Shown: positions 34,676-44,304 of the stretch, one piece after another
How positions within the stretch are numbered: position 1 is the first letter of the stretch
Layout of the letters: every line of letters starts with the position of its first letter
Origin: Candidatus Scatomonas merdigallinarum
Lineage (GTDB): Bacteria > Bacillota > Clostridia > Lachnospirales > Lachnospiraceae
Direction of reading: 5' to 3'
Assembly: GCA_018716305.1 (NCBI GenBank)
Contig: DVKB01000019.1
Location: 158,893-222,892 of the forward strand
Length of the DNA: 64,000 nucleotides
Notes under the pieces: generated by a model
What the model saw: the letters and a program-made list of their open reading frames with translations, nothing else
What the model was told of the DNA's origin: nothing
Databases searched by the model: none
Program-made: the position numbers and the translations under genes

Positions 34676-35713
34676 ATGCTAACTGCGAAACAGAACATGC
34701 TGGAAGTGATCCGGGGCGGAAATCCGGACCGTATTGTCAATCAGTACGAGGCGGTCTATCTGATGTTCCATCCCTTTATGTTTGCCAGCCCCCTGCTGCA
34801 GAAAGGTCAGGAAAATGTAGTAAACGCCTGGGGAGTGACCAATTCATTCCCGGAGGGAACGCCCGGAGCCTTTCCGGTACATACCCCTGATAAGATCGTA
34901 GTGAAGGATATTGAGCACTGGAGAGATTATGTACACGCTCCCTCCCTGAAATTCAGCCAGGATCAGTGGGATCAGATTAAGGAGCAGTATGACGCGGTGG
35001 ACGGCAGCAAGGCCTTTAAGGCTGCTTTCGTCGCCCCCGGTCTCTTTGAGCAGACTCACCATCTCTGCGAGATTACCAGAGCTCTGATGTACTATATCAC
35101 CAACGAGGACGCGATGCATGACCTGCTGAAATATCTCACCGAGTGGGAGCTGGAACTGGCAGAAGGCATCTGCTCCAACCTGCATCCGGACGCCCTGTTC
35201 CATCATGACGACTGGGGCAGCCTGGACAGCAGTTTCATGAGTCCGGCTATGTTTGAAGATTTCCTGCTGGAGCCCTACAAGGAAATCTATAAATACTATC
35301 ATGAGCACGGCGTAGAACTGGTGATCCATCACTCCGACAGCTACGGCGCCAATCTGGTTCCGGATATGATCGAGATGGGCATCGACGTATGGCAGGGCTG
35401 CATGATGGAAACCAACGATCTTCCCGGCCTGGTGAAAAAATACGGCGGAAAGATCAGTTTCATGGGGGGCATTGAGAACCGCGCGGTAGATTTTGAGGGA
35501 TGGACCGATGAAAACTGCGACGCAGTAGTACGCCGTGTCTGTGAGGCCTGCGGAAACAAGTACTTTATCCCCTGTATCGCTCAGGGCGGACCGGGATCTG
35601 TGTATCCGGGAGTATACGATTCACTGGTAAAATCCATTGATAATCTGAACAAAGAAAAATACGGCATCGAACATCCGGAAGAGGGACGCCTGCCGCTGCA
35701 GGTTCTGTTCTGA
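34676..35713 (+). CDS. Uroporphyrinogen decarboxylase (URO-D) superfamily protein
   Basis: A 345-residue TIM-barrel protein of the URO-D/methyltransferase superfamily. The C-terminal part has the superfamily features VIHHSDSYGANLVPDMIEMGIDVWQG and FMGGIENRAVD, and a final PCIAQGGPGSVYPGVYD. Clostridial members often act as corrinoid-dependent methyltransferases (MtaA/MtbA type) rather than as HemE, and no haem genes beyond uroporphyrinogen III are in the window, so haem synthesis is unlikely. The substrate is not known. ATG 34676 sits eight bases after GGAGG. It has its own promoter and terminator. Confidence 0.8.
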   Translation: MLTAKQNMLEVIRGGNPDRIVNQYEAVYLMFHPFMFASPLLQKGQENVVNAWGVTNSFPEGTPGAFPVHTPDKIVVKDIEHWRDYVHAPSLKFSQDQWDQIKEQYDAVDGSKAFKAAFVAPGLFEQTHHLCEITRALMYYITNEDAMHDLLKYLTEWELELAEGICSNLHPDALFHHDDWGSLDSSFMSPAMFEDFLLEPYKEIYKYYHEHGVELVIHHSDSYGANLVPDMIEMGIDVWQGCMMETNDLPGLVKKYGGKISFMGGIENRAVDFEGWTDENCDAVVRRVCEACGNKYFIPCIAQGGPGSVYPGVYDSLVKSIDNLNKEKYGIEHPEEGRLPLQVLF

Positions 35714-35731
35714 TTTATGCGAACAGGAGAG

Positions 35732-35766
35732 GGGGATGCGGCAAAACAGTGCCGCATCCCCTTTTT
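35732..35766 (+). terminator. Intrinsic terminator after the URO-D family gene
   Basis: GGGGATGCGGCA pairs with TGCCGCATCCCC around AAACAG, followed by TTTTT (35762-35766). It separates two converging genes. Confidence 0.88.
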
Positions 35767-35780
35767 ATGAGAGTCTGTTT

Positions 35781-38201
35781 TTATTCCTCCGGCCGGTGCC
35801 TGAGTTTCAGGTAAAGGCTGCGGGATTTTTTCACCAACTGGGTCAGATACCGGAACAGCGGTTCTGTTACCACCGAGAATACCACAAACAGCAGGATGCA
35901 CCGGGATGACATGCCGGTGATGGCAAACAGATCTTTTAAAAAGACCAGGCAGAAGATAAAGCCGGCCACAGAGAATCCCCAGATGCCCCAGCGCATGGGA
36001 TCCATGGGTTTGCTGATCTGATACAGGATCATGAAACCTACGATGGCCAGCAGCATGGTGGCGGCTGTGGAGATATCATAGTTGCTCACGTTAAACACAT
36101 CGCCGTAAATTACCAGAGCGCCCACTACAATGGCGTTGGTCAGTCCCGCGGGCAGAGCCTTCAGCAGGACGTTGGTAAGAAAATGTCCTTTGATCAGATC
36201 CTTATTGGGGACCTGGGACAGCAGGAAGCCGGGCAGGCCGATGGTAAACATGCTGATCAGCGAGATCTGGGAGGGTTCCAGAGGATAGCTGATGGCAAAC
36301 ATAATGGAGAACATGGACATCAGGAAAGAAAAAATGTTTTTTACCAGAAACAGGCTGCCGGAGCGCTGCAGATTGTTGACCACCTGGCGGCCCTCCAGAA
36401 CTACATCGGGCATCCTGGCAAAATCAGATTCCAGAAGTACCAGCTGGGAAGCCTGAGCGGCGGCGTCGCTTCCGGAAGCCATGGCCACCGAACAGTCCGC
36501 GTCTTTCAGGGCCAGCACATCGTTGACTCCGTCCCCGGTCATGGCCACGGTTTTTCCGGCGGCCTTCAGAGCCTTTACAAACTGACGTTTCTGATCCGGA
36601 GTTACCCGGCCGAAGACGGTATATTTTACAACGGCGTCCGCAATGTCCTGAGGTGTCTTCAGGGTGGAGGCGTCCACATAGTTTTCCGCGTGGGCGATGC
36701 CCGCCTGGGCGGCCACATTGGATACAGTCACAGGGTTATCTCCGGAAATGACCTTGATTTCCACTCCCTGCTTCGCAAAGTACCGGAAGGTTTCCGGAGC
36801 GTCCTGGCGGATGGGGTTGGAGAGTAGGATCAGACCCAGGGGCGTAACCTTCTCTGTGAGAGCTTTTCCTGTGGGAGTTCCGTGATACAGGCCGAAGACC
36901 AGCACCCGGTAGCCCAGGGCGCCCTTGGACTCAATCTGTTCCCGATAGACATCGTAATCTTCCCGGAGGACAAACTCCGGCGCTCCCAGAACATAGGAGC
37001 CTGTGGAAAAAGTGGCGCTGCTGTATTTGAAAGCGGAGGAGAAGGAGGTGATGGACACCGGCTTCATCCCTCCGGGCTGCACAAAATATTCCTGCAGGGC
37101 CGCCATGGTTATATTGTCCTTTGACATGGCGGCGGCAAAATCGCTGACCAGTTCCTCCAGGGGATCCATGGTTTTGGGATCATAGGGAGGCAGAGGGCAG
37201 AGCTCGTTGACCTTCATGGTATTTTCCGTAATAGTACCGGTCTTGTCCACGCAGAGGACATTGACCCGCGCCAGAGTTTCAATGCATTTCATGTCGTGAA
37301 CCAGTACCTTTTTCAGAGAAAGCCGGATGACGCTGGCTGCCAGGGCAATGCTGGTCAACAGATACAGCCCCTCGGGGATCATGCCGATGATGGCCGCCAC
37401 CATGGAGGTAATGCTTTCACGAAAGGTATCGCCCACCACCACATACTGCTGATAGAACAGGATAATGCCGATGGGGATAATCAAAAAGCCCACTACTTTT
37501 ACCAGTTTGTTGATGGAGCGGATCATTTCTGACTGCTCCCCGGTTTTTGTGGCCTTGGCTTCCAGAGTCAGCTTGGAAATATAGGAATCTTCCCCTACTT
37601 TTTCCAGCCGGGCATGGCACTGGCCGGAGACGATAAAACTTCCGGACATCAGATGATCCCCGGGTTTTTTTGTGATTTCATCCGCCTCTCCGGTGAGAAG
37701 CGATTCATTGACCTGAACTTCTCCGTCCAGGACCACCGCGTCGGCGCAGATCTGATTGCCGGCGGCGAAAATTACAATATCATCCAGAACAAGCTGTTCC
37801 GCGGGAATTATCTTCACCCTGCGGTCCCGCACCGCCCGGGCTTTGGGGGCGTTCAGGACAGACAGCTTTTCCAGAGTCTTTTTGGCGTTCATCTCCTGAA
37901 TGATACCGATCAGGGTGTTGGCAATAATGATCGGCAGAAAGGTGAGATCCCGAAAAGAACCGACGATAATCAGCAGAACCGCGATGAGGGTAAAGATCAG
38001 GTTGAAATACGTAAAAACGTTGGACTTGATGATTTCCGCGGTGGTCTTGGAGGGGGGTTCCACGGAACGGTTGTCCCAGCCGTTCTGTCGGTATTCTTCT
38101 ACCTGGGCAGCGGTCAGGCCTGTGTTTACGTCTGCCTGATACCTTGTAGTGGGGCGTCTTTTATGTAGTATCTGATCTGCCGTAACTTTATGCTTTTTCA
38201 T
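35781..38201 (-). CDS. Cation-translocating P-type ATPase
   Basis: An 806-residue P-type ATPase. The actuator motif is LLTGEADE, the phosphorylated aspartate is in CVDKTGTITEN near residue 318, and the hinge motif is TGDGVNDVLALK near 565. Membrane helix 4 reads MIPEGLYLL, with the PEGL of the Ca2+-like ATPases and no CPC motif, so it is not a heavy-metal CPx pump. It resembles the Exp7/CtpE group, for which calcium uptake has been reported in mycobacteria; the ion here is not proven. I placed the start at ATG 38201 (MKKHKVTADQ), behind GCGAGG; the longer frame has no good ribosome site. Confidence 0.85.
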   Translation of the reverse strand: MKKHKVTADQILHKRRPTTRYQADVNTGLTAAQVEEYRQNGWDNRSVEPPSKTTAEIIKSNVFTYFNLIFTLIAVLLIIVGSFRDLTFLPIIIANTLIGIIQEMNAKKTLEKLSVLNAPKARAVRDRRVKIIPAEQLVLDDIVIFAAGNQICADAVVLDGEVQVNESLLTGEADEITKKPGDHLMSGSFIVSGQCHARLEKVGEDSYISKLTLEAKATKTGEQSEMIRSINKLVKVVGFLIIPIGIILFYQQYVVVGDTFRESITSMVAAIIGMIPEGLYLLTSIALAASVIRLSLKKVLVHDMKCIETLARVNVLCVDKTGTITENTMKVNELCPLPPYDPKTMDPLEELVSDFAAAMSKDNITMAALQEYFVQPGGMKPVSITSFSSAFKYSSATFSTGSYVLGAPEFVLREDYDVYREQIESKGALGYRVLVFGLYHGTPTGKALTEKVTPLGLILLSNPIRQDAPETFRYFAKQGVEIKVISGDNPVTVSNVAAQAGIAHAENYVDASTLKTPQDIADAVVKYTVFGRVTPDQKRQFVKALKAAGKTVAMTGDGVNDVLALKDADCSVAMASGSDAAAQASQLVLLESDFARMPDVVLEGRQVVNNLQRSGSLFLVKNIFSFLMSMFSIMFAISYPLEPSQISLISMFTIGLPGFLLSQVPNKDLIKGHFLTNVLLKALPAGLTNAIVVGALVIYGDVFNVSNYDISTAATMLLAIVGFMILYQISKPMDPMRWGIWGFSVAGFIFCLVFLKDLFAITGMSSRCILLFVVFSVVTEPLFRYLTQLVKKSRSLYLKLRHRPEE

Positions 38202-38272
38202 AAAAACCTCGCTTGAGATGTCTTTTGTTATGACGGAAACCGGAAATTCCGGCAAAAATCGCCATCCTTAAC

Positions 38273-38281
38273 AGTATAACA
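38273..38281 (-). promoter_or_regulatory. Extended -10 promoter of the P-type ATPase gene
   Basis: On the minus strand TGTTATACT (38281-38273) forms an extended -10 box, about 70 bases before the chosen start. No good -35 box is seen. Confidence 0.45.
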
Positions 38282-38319
38282 CAGGGCCTGCCAAATAGAA
38301 TTAATTTTCTATGAAATAT

Positions 38320-40062
38320 TTAGCAAATTTCTTTAATATTCCGGATATCCGGGGCTGCCATAAGTGAGTAGTTGGTGTGATAGATCACAAATCCCGGTTT
38401 AGACCCCGCGGGTTTCCGGAGATTTTTTTTCAGCGTGTAGTCAATCTCTACCTTGGGTGCCTGTCTTCCCTTGGAATAATAGGCGGCCAGCCGTCCCGCC
38501 TCCTCAAAAGTAGAGTCCGGCAGTTCCCTGCCTTCTGTCCTGACGATTACGTGGGAGCCGGGGATTCCTTTAGCGTGAAACCACCAGTCATTTCCGGAAG
38601 CCAGTTTAAAGGAAAGTTCTTCGTTCTGATAGTTATTTTTCCCTACGTACATATCGAAACCGTCTCCGGATACGTAATGCAGGGGATGGGAAACAGGCTT
38701 TTTCCTTTTGGAATTTGCCGGACCGTGGCGGCGGACATAGCCGCAGTCCGCCAGCTCTTCCCGGATCTGCGCCAGGTCATTTTCGTCTCGGGCGATATCC
38801 AGGGCGGCGCTGACGCTGTCCAGGTGATCCAGCTCAGACCGGGTTTCCGCGATCTGCACATTGAGAGCTTCGGCGGTGCGCTTCAGCTTGCCGTATCGGT
38901 CAAAATATTTTTTTGCGTTCTCCGCCGGCGTGAGCTGTGGGTCCAGGGGCACCCGGATGGGTTCTCCGGTATAATAATTGACGGTATCCAGAAATTTGTC
39001 CTCCAAAGAGAGACTGTATCCGTATGTATTTAATAATTCCCCGTAAATCCTGTATTTATCCTTCTTTTCGGTGTCCTTCATCTGTTTTTCCTGAAGGATC
39101 AGCTTTTTTCCGTTGCGTTCAAGAGCCGTATTGACAATCTTCCTCAGATCCGCGGATTTCTGGCGGATGCGGGTGATCCGGTTTTTTTCATCGTAAAAAG
39201 CTTCCAGAAGTTCTGACATGGAACCATAGGATACGGAGGAACAGTCAGAAAACTGTTTCAGGGGCACCGCCGCGTATTCCACAGGTTCCCGGTTTCGGAA
39301 AAGAATGCCCGGAGCAAAATTCCCCTCCCGGATATCCTCCATCAGCAGGCAGAAGGTGTGATAGAGGTGGATTCGCGCCGGTTCGTCCAGAGCCTCAGTG
39401 GGAAGCCCTCCGTCAATACCGGAGCGGAAGCAGACCTCCTCCGCCATGAGAGGCGAAAAACCGGTCAGAGAGGTATAGATGGCTTTTGCTGCCGGAGCCG
39501 GTTTTTTCAGGACTTTTTCGTAAAATTCAGATTCCGTGACGGTAAAGGGGTCCGCTTTCTCCTGAGTATGGGGAATAAAGTAAGGCCGTCCCGGGAGCAC
39601 CTCCCGGACAGAACTCATGTGCTGGGATACATGCTTGATGCTGTCCAGGATGGTCCCCTGGTCGTCGCAGAAAATCAGGTTGCTGTGTTTTCCCATAAAC
39701 TCCGCGATGAGTTTCTTGACGCAGAGATCCCCCAGTTCGTTCCGGTGCTCCACAGAAAAAATCAGGATTCGTTCCAGGCCCGGCTGAGTAACTGAGAGAA
39801 TCTTTCCGCTGCCGATATGTTTCCGCAGCAGCATGCAGAAATTGGGGGCTGTCATGGGAGCCTGCTTGTTTTTTTGTGTCAGGTAAACCAGAGGAAGAGA
39901 GGCGCTGGCCGAGAGCAGCAGACGATATTGTTCCCGGTTATTTTTTATGGTGATCATCAGTTCATCCGGCTCCGGCTGGGCGATTTTGGTGATCCGCCCG
40001 CCTTCCAGGGCCAGGGAGAGCTCTTTCCTCATATTCGCAATCGTAATTCCGTCAAAAGCCAT
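38320..40062 (-). CDS. rqcH: RqcH/NFACT family ribosome quality control protein
   Basis: A 580-residue NFACT protein. The N-terminal domain starts MAFDGITIANM, a helical coiled-coil middle covers about residues 290-420, and the NFACT-R domain contains GNDWWFHAKGIPGSHVIVR near 505. RqcH binds obstructed 50S subunits and directs C-terminal alanine tailing of stalled peptides. Older annotation calls it fibronectin-binding protein A. The gene faces away from yicC. Confidence 0.93.
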   Translation of the reverse strand: MAFDGITIANMRKELSLALEGGRITKIAQPEPDELMITIKNNREQYRLLLSASASLPLVYLTQKNKQAPMTAPNFCMLLRKHIGSGKILSVTQPGLERILIFSVEHRNELGDLCVKKLIAEFMGKHSNLIFCDDQGTILDSIKHVSQHMSSVREVLPGRPYFIPHTQEKADPFTVTESEFYEKVLKKPAPAAKAIYTSLTGFSPLMAEEVCFRSGIDGGLPTEALDEPARIHLYHTFCLLMEDIREGNFAPGILFRNREPVEYAAVPLKQFSDCSSVSYGSMSELLEAFYDEKNRITRIRQKSADLRKIVNTALERNGKKLILQEKQMKDTEKKDKYRIYGELLNTYGYSLSLEDKFLDTVNYYTGEPIRVPLDPQLTPAENAKKYFDRYGKLKRTAEALNVQIAETRSELDHLDSVSAALDIARDENDLAQIREELADCGYVRRHGPANSKRKKPVSHPLHYVSGDGFDMYVGKNNYQNEELSFKLASGNDWWFHAKGIPGSHVIVRTEGRELPDSTFEEAGRLAAYYSKGRQAPKVEIDYTLKKNLRKPAGSKPGFVIYHTNYSLMAAPDIRNIKEIC

Positions 40063-40189
40063 TGTCAGATCCTCGCTTTCTGTCAGCGGCAGATATGCCG
40101 CTATAGCTCGTTGCTGTTCCCAGCCCTGCTGTCAAGTCTGAAACGGCTGTGAATAGCAACCATAGCTCATTATATCAAAAAAAAAGCAT

Positions 40190-40218
40190 TTGACTAGGGT
40201 TTTATAATGAATTATAAT
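40190..40218 (+). promoter_or_regulatory. Promoter of the yicC-remA-gmk-rpoZ block
   Basis: TTGACT (40190-40195), 17 bases, TATAAT (40213-40218), 70 bases before the yicC start. Confidence 0.85.
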
Positions 40219-40288
40219 GTTTAATGATTGCAAAGGGACAGCTATGTCCTTTTGTATTTTATCGACACAAGGGAAAGGGCCTGGAGCG

Positions 40289-41167
40289 ATGATCAGAAGT
40301 ATGACAGGGTTCGGCAGAGCCGAACAGCAGGAAAAAGGAAAGAAAATTACCATTGAGATAAAATCTGTCAATCACCGGTATCTGGATTTTAATATGAAGC
40401 TCCCGAAAAAATTCAGCTTTTTTGAGTCGGAGATCCGGGGAATTCTGAAAGAGTATATACAGAGAGGCAAGGTAGATGTTTTCGTCAGTTATGAGGATGA
40501 GGCGGGAAGTCAGGAAACTCTGTCCTATCACTCGAAACTGGCGGCCCAGTACGTAAAATATCTTCAGCAGCTCCGGGAGGAGTTTTCTCTGACGGATGAT
40601 GTTACCGTGTCAAAGCTGGCGGCCATGCCGGAAGTGTTTACTCTGGAAGAGGAGCCGGTGGATGAGGAAGAAATCTGGAGCCTGATGGAGCAGGTGCTGA
40701 GAGAGGCCTGCGGGCGTTTTTCAGCCTCCAGGGAGAGGGAAGGAGAAAGGCTGCGCAGCGATCTGCTGGAAAAACTTTCCCATATGCGGGGCTATGTGGA
40801 GCGTATTGAAGAGCGGTCTCCGGAAATCCTGGAGGAGTACAAGGAAAAGCTCCGGCAGAAAACCAGGGAGCTTCTGGAAAACGCCCAGTTGGAGGAAAGC
40901 CGTCTGGCGGCGGAGGTTATCCTGTTCGCGGATAAAATCTGCACGGATGAGGAGACGGTGCGGCTGAAAAGCCATGTGGACGGAATGCTGCAGGAACTGG
41001 AAAAAGGAGGACCCGTGGGAAGAAAACTGGATTTTATCGCCCAGGAAATGAACCGGGAGGCGAATACGATTCTTTCCAAGGCCAACGACCTGACAGTGTC
41101 CAATGTGGGCATTGACCTGAAAACGGAAATAGAAAAGATCCGGGAGCAGATTCAGAATATCGAGTAA
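40289..41167 (+). CDS. YicC/YloC family endoribonuclease
   Basis: A 292-residue protein. It starts with the family signature MIRSMTGFGRAE and holds VNHRYLDFNMKLPKK near residue 28; the C-terminal DUF1732 part ends KTEIEKIREQIQNIE and contains FIAQEMNREANTILSKAND. Members have RNase activity. I set the start at 40289 (AAAGGG nine bases upstream) because the longer frame begins inside the promoter. It leads the classical yicC-remA-gmk-rpoZ cluster. Confidence 0.9.
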   Translation: MIRSMTGFGRAEQQEKGKKITIEIKSVNHRYLDFNMKLPKKFSFFESEIRGILKEYIQRGKVDVFVSYEDEAGSQETLSYHSKLAAQYVKYLQQLREEFSLTDDVTVSKLAAMPEVFTLEEEPVDEEEIWSLMEQVLREACGRFSASREREGERLRSDLLEKLSHMRGYVERIEERSPEILEEYKEKLRQKTRELLENAQLEESRLAAEVILFADKICTDEETVRLKSHVDGMLQELEKGGPVGRKLDFIAQEMNREANTILSKANDLTVSNVGIDLKTEIEKIREQIQNIE

Positions 41168-41179
41168 AAGGAGAGCGCA

Positions 41180-41458
41180 GTGGCAAAGCTTGTGAATATC
41201 GGTTTCGGCAATCTCGTCAATTCAGATAAGGTTCTGGCAGTGGTGAGCCCGGACGCCGCGCCCATCAAGCGCCTGATATCCCGGGCCAAGGAGGAAGGAA
41301 CGCTGATCGATGCCACCCAGGGCAGGCGGACCAAGGCTGTGCTGGTGCTGGAGGAGGGGCGTATTCTTTTGTCTGCTCTGCAGACGGATACGGTTTTCCG
41401 CAGGTTTCATTCAGGAGTGCAGTCAATGGAAGAGAGGGATGAGTCAGAGGATGAATAG
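41180..41458 (+). CDS. remA: RemA family DNA-binding regulator (DUF370)
   Basis: A 92-residue protein with the RemA signature VNIGFGNLVNSDKVLAVVSPDAAPIKRLI and the conserved ATQGRRTKAVLV stretch. In Bacillus, RemA activates biofilm matrix genes and binds DNA as a large ring. The start is GTG at 41180, preceded by AAAGGAG. The end overlaps gmk by eight bases. Confidence 0.9.
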   Translation: MAKLVNIGFGNLVNSDKVLAVVSPDAAPIKRLISRAKEEGTLIDATQGRRTKAVLVLEEGRILLSALQTDTVFRRFHSGVQSMEERDESEDE

Positions 41459-42083
41459 AGGAGTTTTATCTGTGGTTTCCGGCTTTTCCGGAGCGGGAAA
41501 GGGCACGCTGATAGATCTGCTGATGAAGAAATATGACAGTTACGCGCTGTCGGTCTCGGCGACCACCAGGAATCCAAGACCCGGCGAAAAAGACGGGGTT
41601 CAGTATTTCTTTAAGACCAGGCAGGAGTTCGAGGAGATGATCCGCCAGGACGCGTTTATAGAATATGCCGGGTATGTGGATCATTACTACGGAACCCCCA
41701 GGGCCTATGTGGAGGAACAGCTCCGCAAAGGCAAGGACGTTATTCTGGAAATTGAAGTCCAGGGGGCTTTGGAGGTAAAGAAAAAATTTCCGGATACCCT
41801 GCTTTTGTTTCTGACGCCCCCCAGCGCCGGGGAACTGGAGCGAAGGCTTACAGGCAGAGGAACGGAGAACAGGGAAGTGATAGAGTCCCGGCTGGCAAGG
41901 GCGGCTGAGGAGTCGGAGTTTATGGGAGAGTATGATTACATTGTAATCAATGACGATCTGGAGGAGTGCGCGGACAACGTACACCGGCTGATTCAGCTGC
42001 AGCATCAGACCAGCGCCAGCCAGTCCGAGTTTATACAGAAGATTCAGAAAGAGTTAAGAGAAAGAAAGGAGAAACGAGGATGA
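41451..42083 (+). CDS. gmk: Guanylate kinase
   Basis: A 210-residue kinase converting GMP to GDP. The P-loop is SGFSGAGKGT near residue 10, slightly changed from the usual GPSG; SATTRNPRPGEKDGVQYFF near 37 is the GMP-binding part. ATG 41451 matches the family start and overlaps the remA stop; no clean ribosome site is seen, in line with translational coupling. Its stop overlaps the rpoZ start (ATGA). Confidence 0.94.
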   Translation: MNRGVLSVVSGFSGAGKGTLIDLLMKKYDSYALSVSATTRNPRPGEKDGVQYFFKTRQEFEEMIRQDAFIEYAGYVDHYYGTPRAYVEEQLRKGKDVILEIEVQGALEVKKKFPDTLLLFLTPPSAGELERRLTGRGTENREVIESRLARAAEESEFMGEYDYIVINDDLEECADNVHRLIQLQHQTSASQSEFIQKIQKELRERKEKRG

Positions 42084-42340
42084 TCCATCCGTCTTATCAG
42101 GAATTAATTCAGGCAATCAACGAGGGACAGGAGTCAGAGGACGAGCCGCTGGTTACCAGCCGCTACTCCATTGTCCTGGCCACCAGCAAGCGGGCAAGAC
42201 AGCTCATCGCGGGAGCGCAGCCCATGGTGAAGTCCAAGGGAAGAAAGGCTCTGTCCATCGCGGTGGAAGAACTTTATAAAGGCAAGGTAAAGATTCTTCC
42301 GGAGGAGGAGACCGGGGAAGAGGAAAAGACTGAAGAATAA
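42080..42340 (+). CDS. rpoZ: RNA polymerase omega subunit
   Basis: An 86-residue protein with the omega signature SRYSIVLATSKRARQLIAG near residue 27 and KALSIAVEEL near 56, plus an acidic tail. It aids assembly of the beta-prime subunit. It overlaps gmk by four bases, with AGGAG-type bases upstream. Confidence 0.93.
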   Translation: MIHPSYQELIQAINEGQESEDEPLVTSRYSIVLATSKRARQLIAGAQPMVKSKGRKALSIAVEELYKGKVKILPEEETGEEEKTEE

Positions 42341-42427
42341 AAACAGAAACCGGCGCTGCTGCCGGTAAGGGGCTGCTGTGTGGTCTGTCATGCGGCAGCC
42401 CTCTGTTGCTTTTGAGAGGAAAATACC

Positions 42428-43765
42428 ATGCGGATTTTATTTATTTCTCTGGGCTGCGACAAAAATCTGGTGGATTCAGAGCATATGCTGGGAGCGCTGG
42501 CTCAGGCAGGGCATACCATGACGGACGACCCGGAGCAGGCGGATGTGATTGTGGTCAATACCTGCTGTTTTATTCATGATGCCAGGGAAGAAAGTATATC
42601 CGCCATTCTGGAAATGGCGGAGTACAGGAAAAACGGCCCCTGCCGCGCTCTGATTGTGGCGGGATGCCTGGCGGAGCGCTACCGCCGGGAGATTCAGGAA
42701 GAAATTCCGGAGGTGGACGCGGTGCTGGGAACCAACAGCATTGACGCTATCGGGGATGCCGTGGAGAAAGCGCTGAAGGGTGAGAAATCACTGATCCTGA
42801 AGCCTCTGGAAGGGATTTCCAGACCGGGAGGCAGGCGGGTGCTCTCTGCCGGAGGCCGGTACGGATACCTGAAGATCGCGGAGGGATGCGACAAGCACTG
42901 TACCTACTGCATCATTCCCAGACTGCGGGGCGGCTACCGCAGCGTCCCCATGGAGGAACTGCTGGAAGAAGCCCGGTACATGGCTGACCAGGGGATAGAA
43001 GAACTGATCCTGGTAGCGCAGGAAACCACGGTGTACGGAAGGGATCTTTACGGGGAAAAATCTCTGCACCGTCTCCTTCGGGAGCTGTGCCGGATTTCAG
43101 GGCTGCGCTGGATCCGGGTTCTGTACTGTTATCCCGAGGAGATTTATCCGGAACTGATTCAGACCATGAAGGAGGAGCCGAAGATCTGCCATTACCTGGA
43201 TCTGCCGATCCAGCATGCCAGCGACAGGATTCTGAAACGCATGGGCCGGCGGACCTCCAGAGAAGATCTTGAAAATATCATCGGCACCCTGCGCCGGGAA
43301 ATTCCGGATATCGCCCTGCGGACAACCCTGATTACCGGATTTCCCGGAGAGACGCAGGAGGATCACCGGGAACTGCTGGAATTTGTGAACGCAGCGGAAT
43401 TTGACCGTCTGGGCGTCTTTACGTATTCCAGGGAGGATGACACTCCGGCAGCGTCCATGGAAAACCAGATCCCGGAGGAAATAAAAGAGGAGCGCCGGGG
43501 AGAGCTCATGGAGCTGCAGCAGGAGATTTCTCTGGAAAAGGGACAGCAAAAGATCGGAACCATCCTGGAGGTGATGATCGAAGGGTACCTGCCGGAGGAA
43601 AGAGCCTATGTGGGACGCTCCCGGGCAGATGCCCCGGAGGTGGACGGATACGTATTTGTAAATACCGGCGAGGCGCTGGAAACCGGAGACTTTGTGCAGG
43701 TCAGGATCAGCGGCGCCCAGGAATACGATTTAATAGGAGAGATAGAAAATGAATTTACCGAATAA
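42428..43765 (+). CDS. rimO: Ribosomal protein S12 methylthiotransferase
   Basis: A 445-residue radical-SAM enzyme that adds a methylthio group to an aspartate of S12. The N-terminal cluster cysteines are Cys10 (SLGCDKNLVDSE), Cys46 and Cys80; the radical-SAM cysteines are Cys154, Cys158 and Cys161 in EGCDKHCTYC; a TRAM domain covers about residues 375-445. SLGCxKNLVDSE separates it from MiaB and MtaB. GAGAGGAAA precedes ATG 42428. It overlaps pgsA by 17 bases. Confidence 0.93.
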   Translation: MRILFISLGCDKNLVDSEHMLGALAQAGHTMTDDPEQADVIVVNTCCFIHDAREESISAILEMAEYRKNGPCRALIVAGCLAERYRREIQEEIPEVDAVLGTNSIDAIGDAVEKALKGEKSLILKPLEGISRPGGRRVLSAGGRYGYLKIAEGCDKHCTYCIIPRLRGGYRSVPMEELLEEARYMADQGIEELILVAQETTVYGRDLYGEKSLHRLLRELCRISGLRWIRVLYCYPEEIYPELIQTMKEEPKICHYLDLPIQHASDRILKRMGRRTSREDLENIIGTLRREIPDIALRTTLITGFPGETQEDHRELLEFVNAAEFDRLGVFTYSREDDTPAASMENQIPEEIKEERRGELMELQQEISLEKGQQKIGTILEVMIEGYLPEERAYVGRSRADAPEVDGYVFVNTGEALETGDFVQVRISGAQEYDLIGEIENEFTE

Positions 43766-44294
43766 GCTGACTATTCTGCGGATGATCATGATCCCGTTTT
43801 TTGTAGTTTTTCTGATGCTGCCCATTGGCGGGGAGAGCGTTCACCGCTGGATCGCCCTGGTGATTTTTGTGGCGGCCAGCCTGACAGATACTCTGGACGG
43901 CTATATTGCCAGAAGAGACCATCTGGTGACAGATTTCGGGAAATTTATGGATCCCCTGGCCGACAAGCTTCTGGTCTGCTCCGCCATGATCTGTCTGGTG
44001 GAGACCGGAGAACTTCCTTTCTGGATTGTAATCCTTATCATTGCCAGAGAGTTTATTATCAGCGGTTTCCGGCAGATTGCCGCGGACAACGGGATCGTCA
44101 TTGCCGCCAGCAAATGGGGAAAATTGAAAACCATCTGCCAGATGGCCATGGTCATTCTGCTGCTGGCGGATTTCCCCGGAAAACCGGTTTATGTGCTGGA
44201 GCAGGCGCTGATCTGGCTGGCGCTGATTCTCACAGTGGTGTCGCTGATGGATTATCTTTACAAAAACAGGAAGGTGCTGAGCAGCCGGAAATAA
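43749..44294 (+). CDS. pgsA: CDP-diacylglycerol--glycerol-3-phosphate 3-phosphatidyltransferase
   Basis: A 181-residue membrane enzyme that makes phosphatidylglycerol phosphate, the precursor of the lipid used by cardiolipin synthase. The CDP-alcohol phosphotransferase motif is complete: DTLDGYIARR near residue 41, then G and D residues through DFGKFMDPLADK. About five membrane helices follow. Confidence 0.94.
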   Translation: MNLPNKLTILRMIMIPFFVVFLMLPIGGESVHRWIALVIFVAASLTDTLDGYIARRDHLVTDFGKFMDPLADKLLVCSAMICLVETGELPFWIVILIIAREFIISGFRQIAADNGIVIAASKWGKLKTICQMAMVILLLADFPGKPVYVLEQALIWLALILTVVSLMDYLYKNRKVLSSRK

Positions 44295-44304
44295 GGGGTA
44301 TCTC

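Noticed and set aside
34676..35713. Annotation as HemE, the haem-pathway uroporphyrinogen decarboxylase
   Set aside because: The gene is away from the hem cluster, no haem-branch gene is present in the window, and the sequence looks more like the methyltransferase-type members of the superfamily.
38320..40062. Annotation as a fibronectin-binding adhesin
   Set aside because: The protein has no signal or anchor and carries the NFACT-N and NFACT-R blocks of RqcH; the adhesin name is historical.
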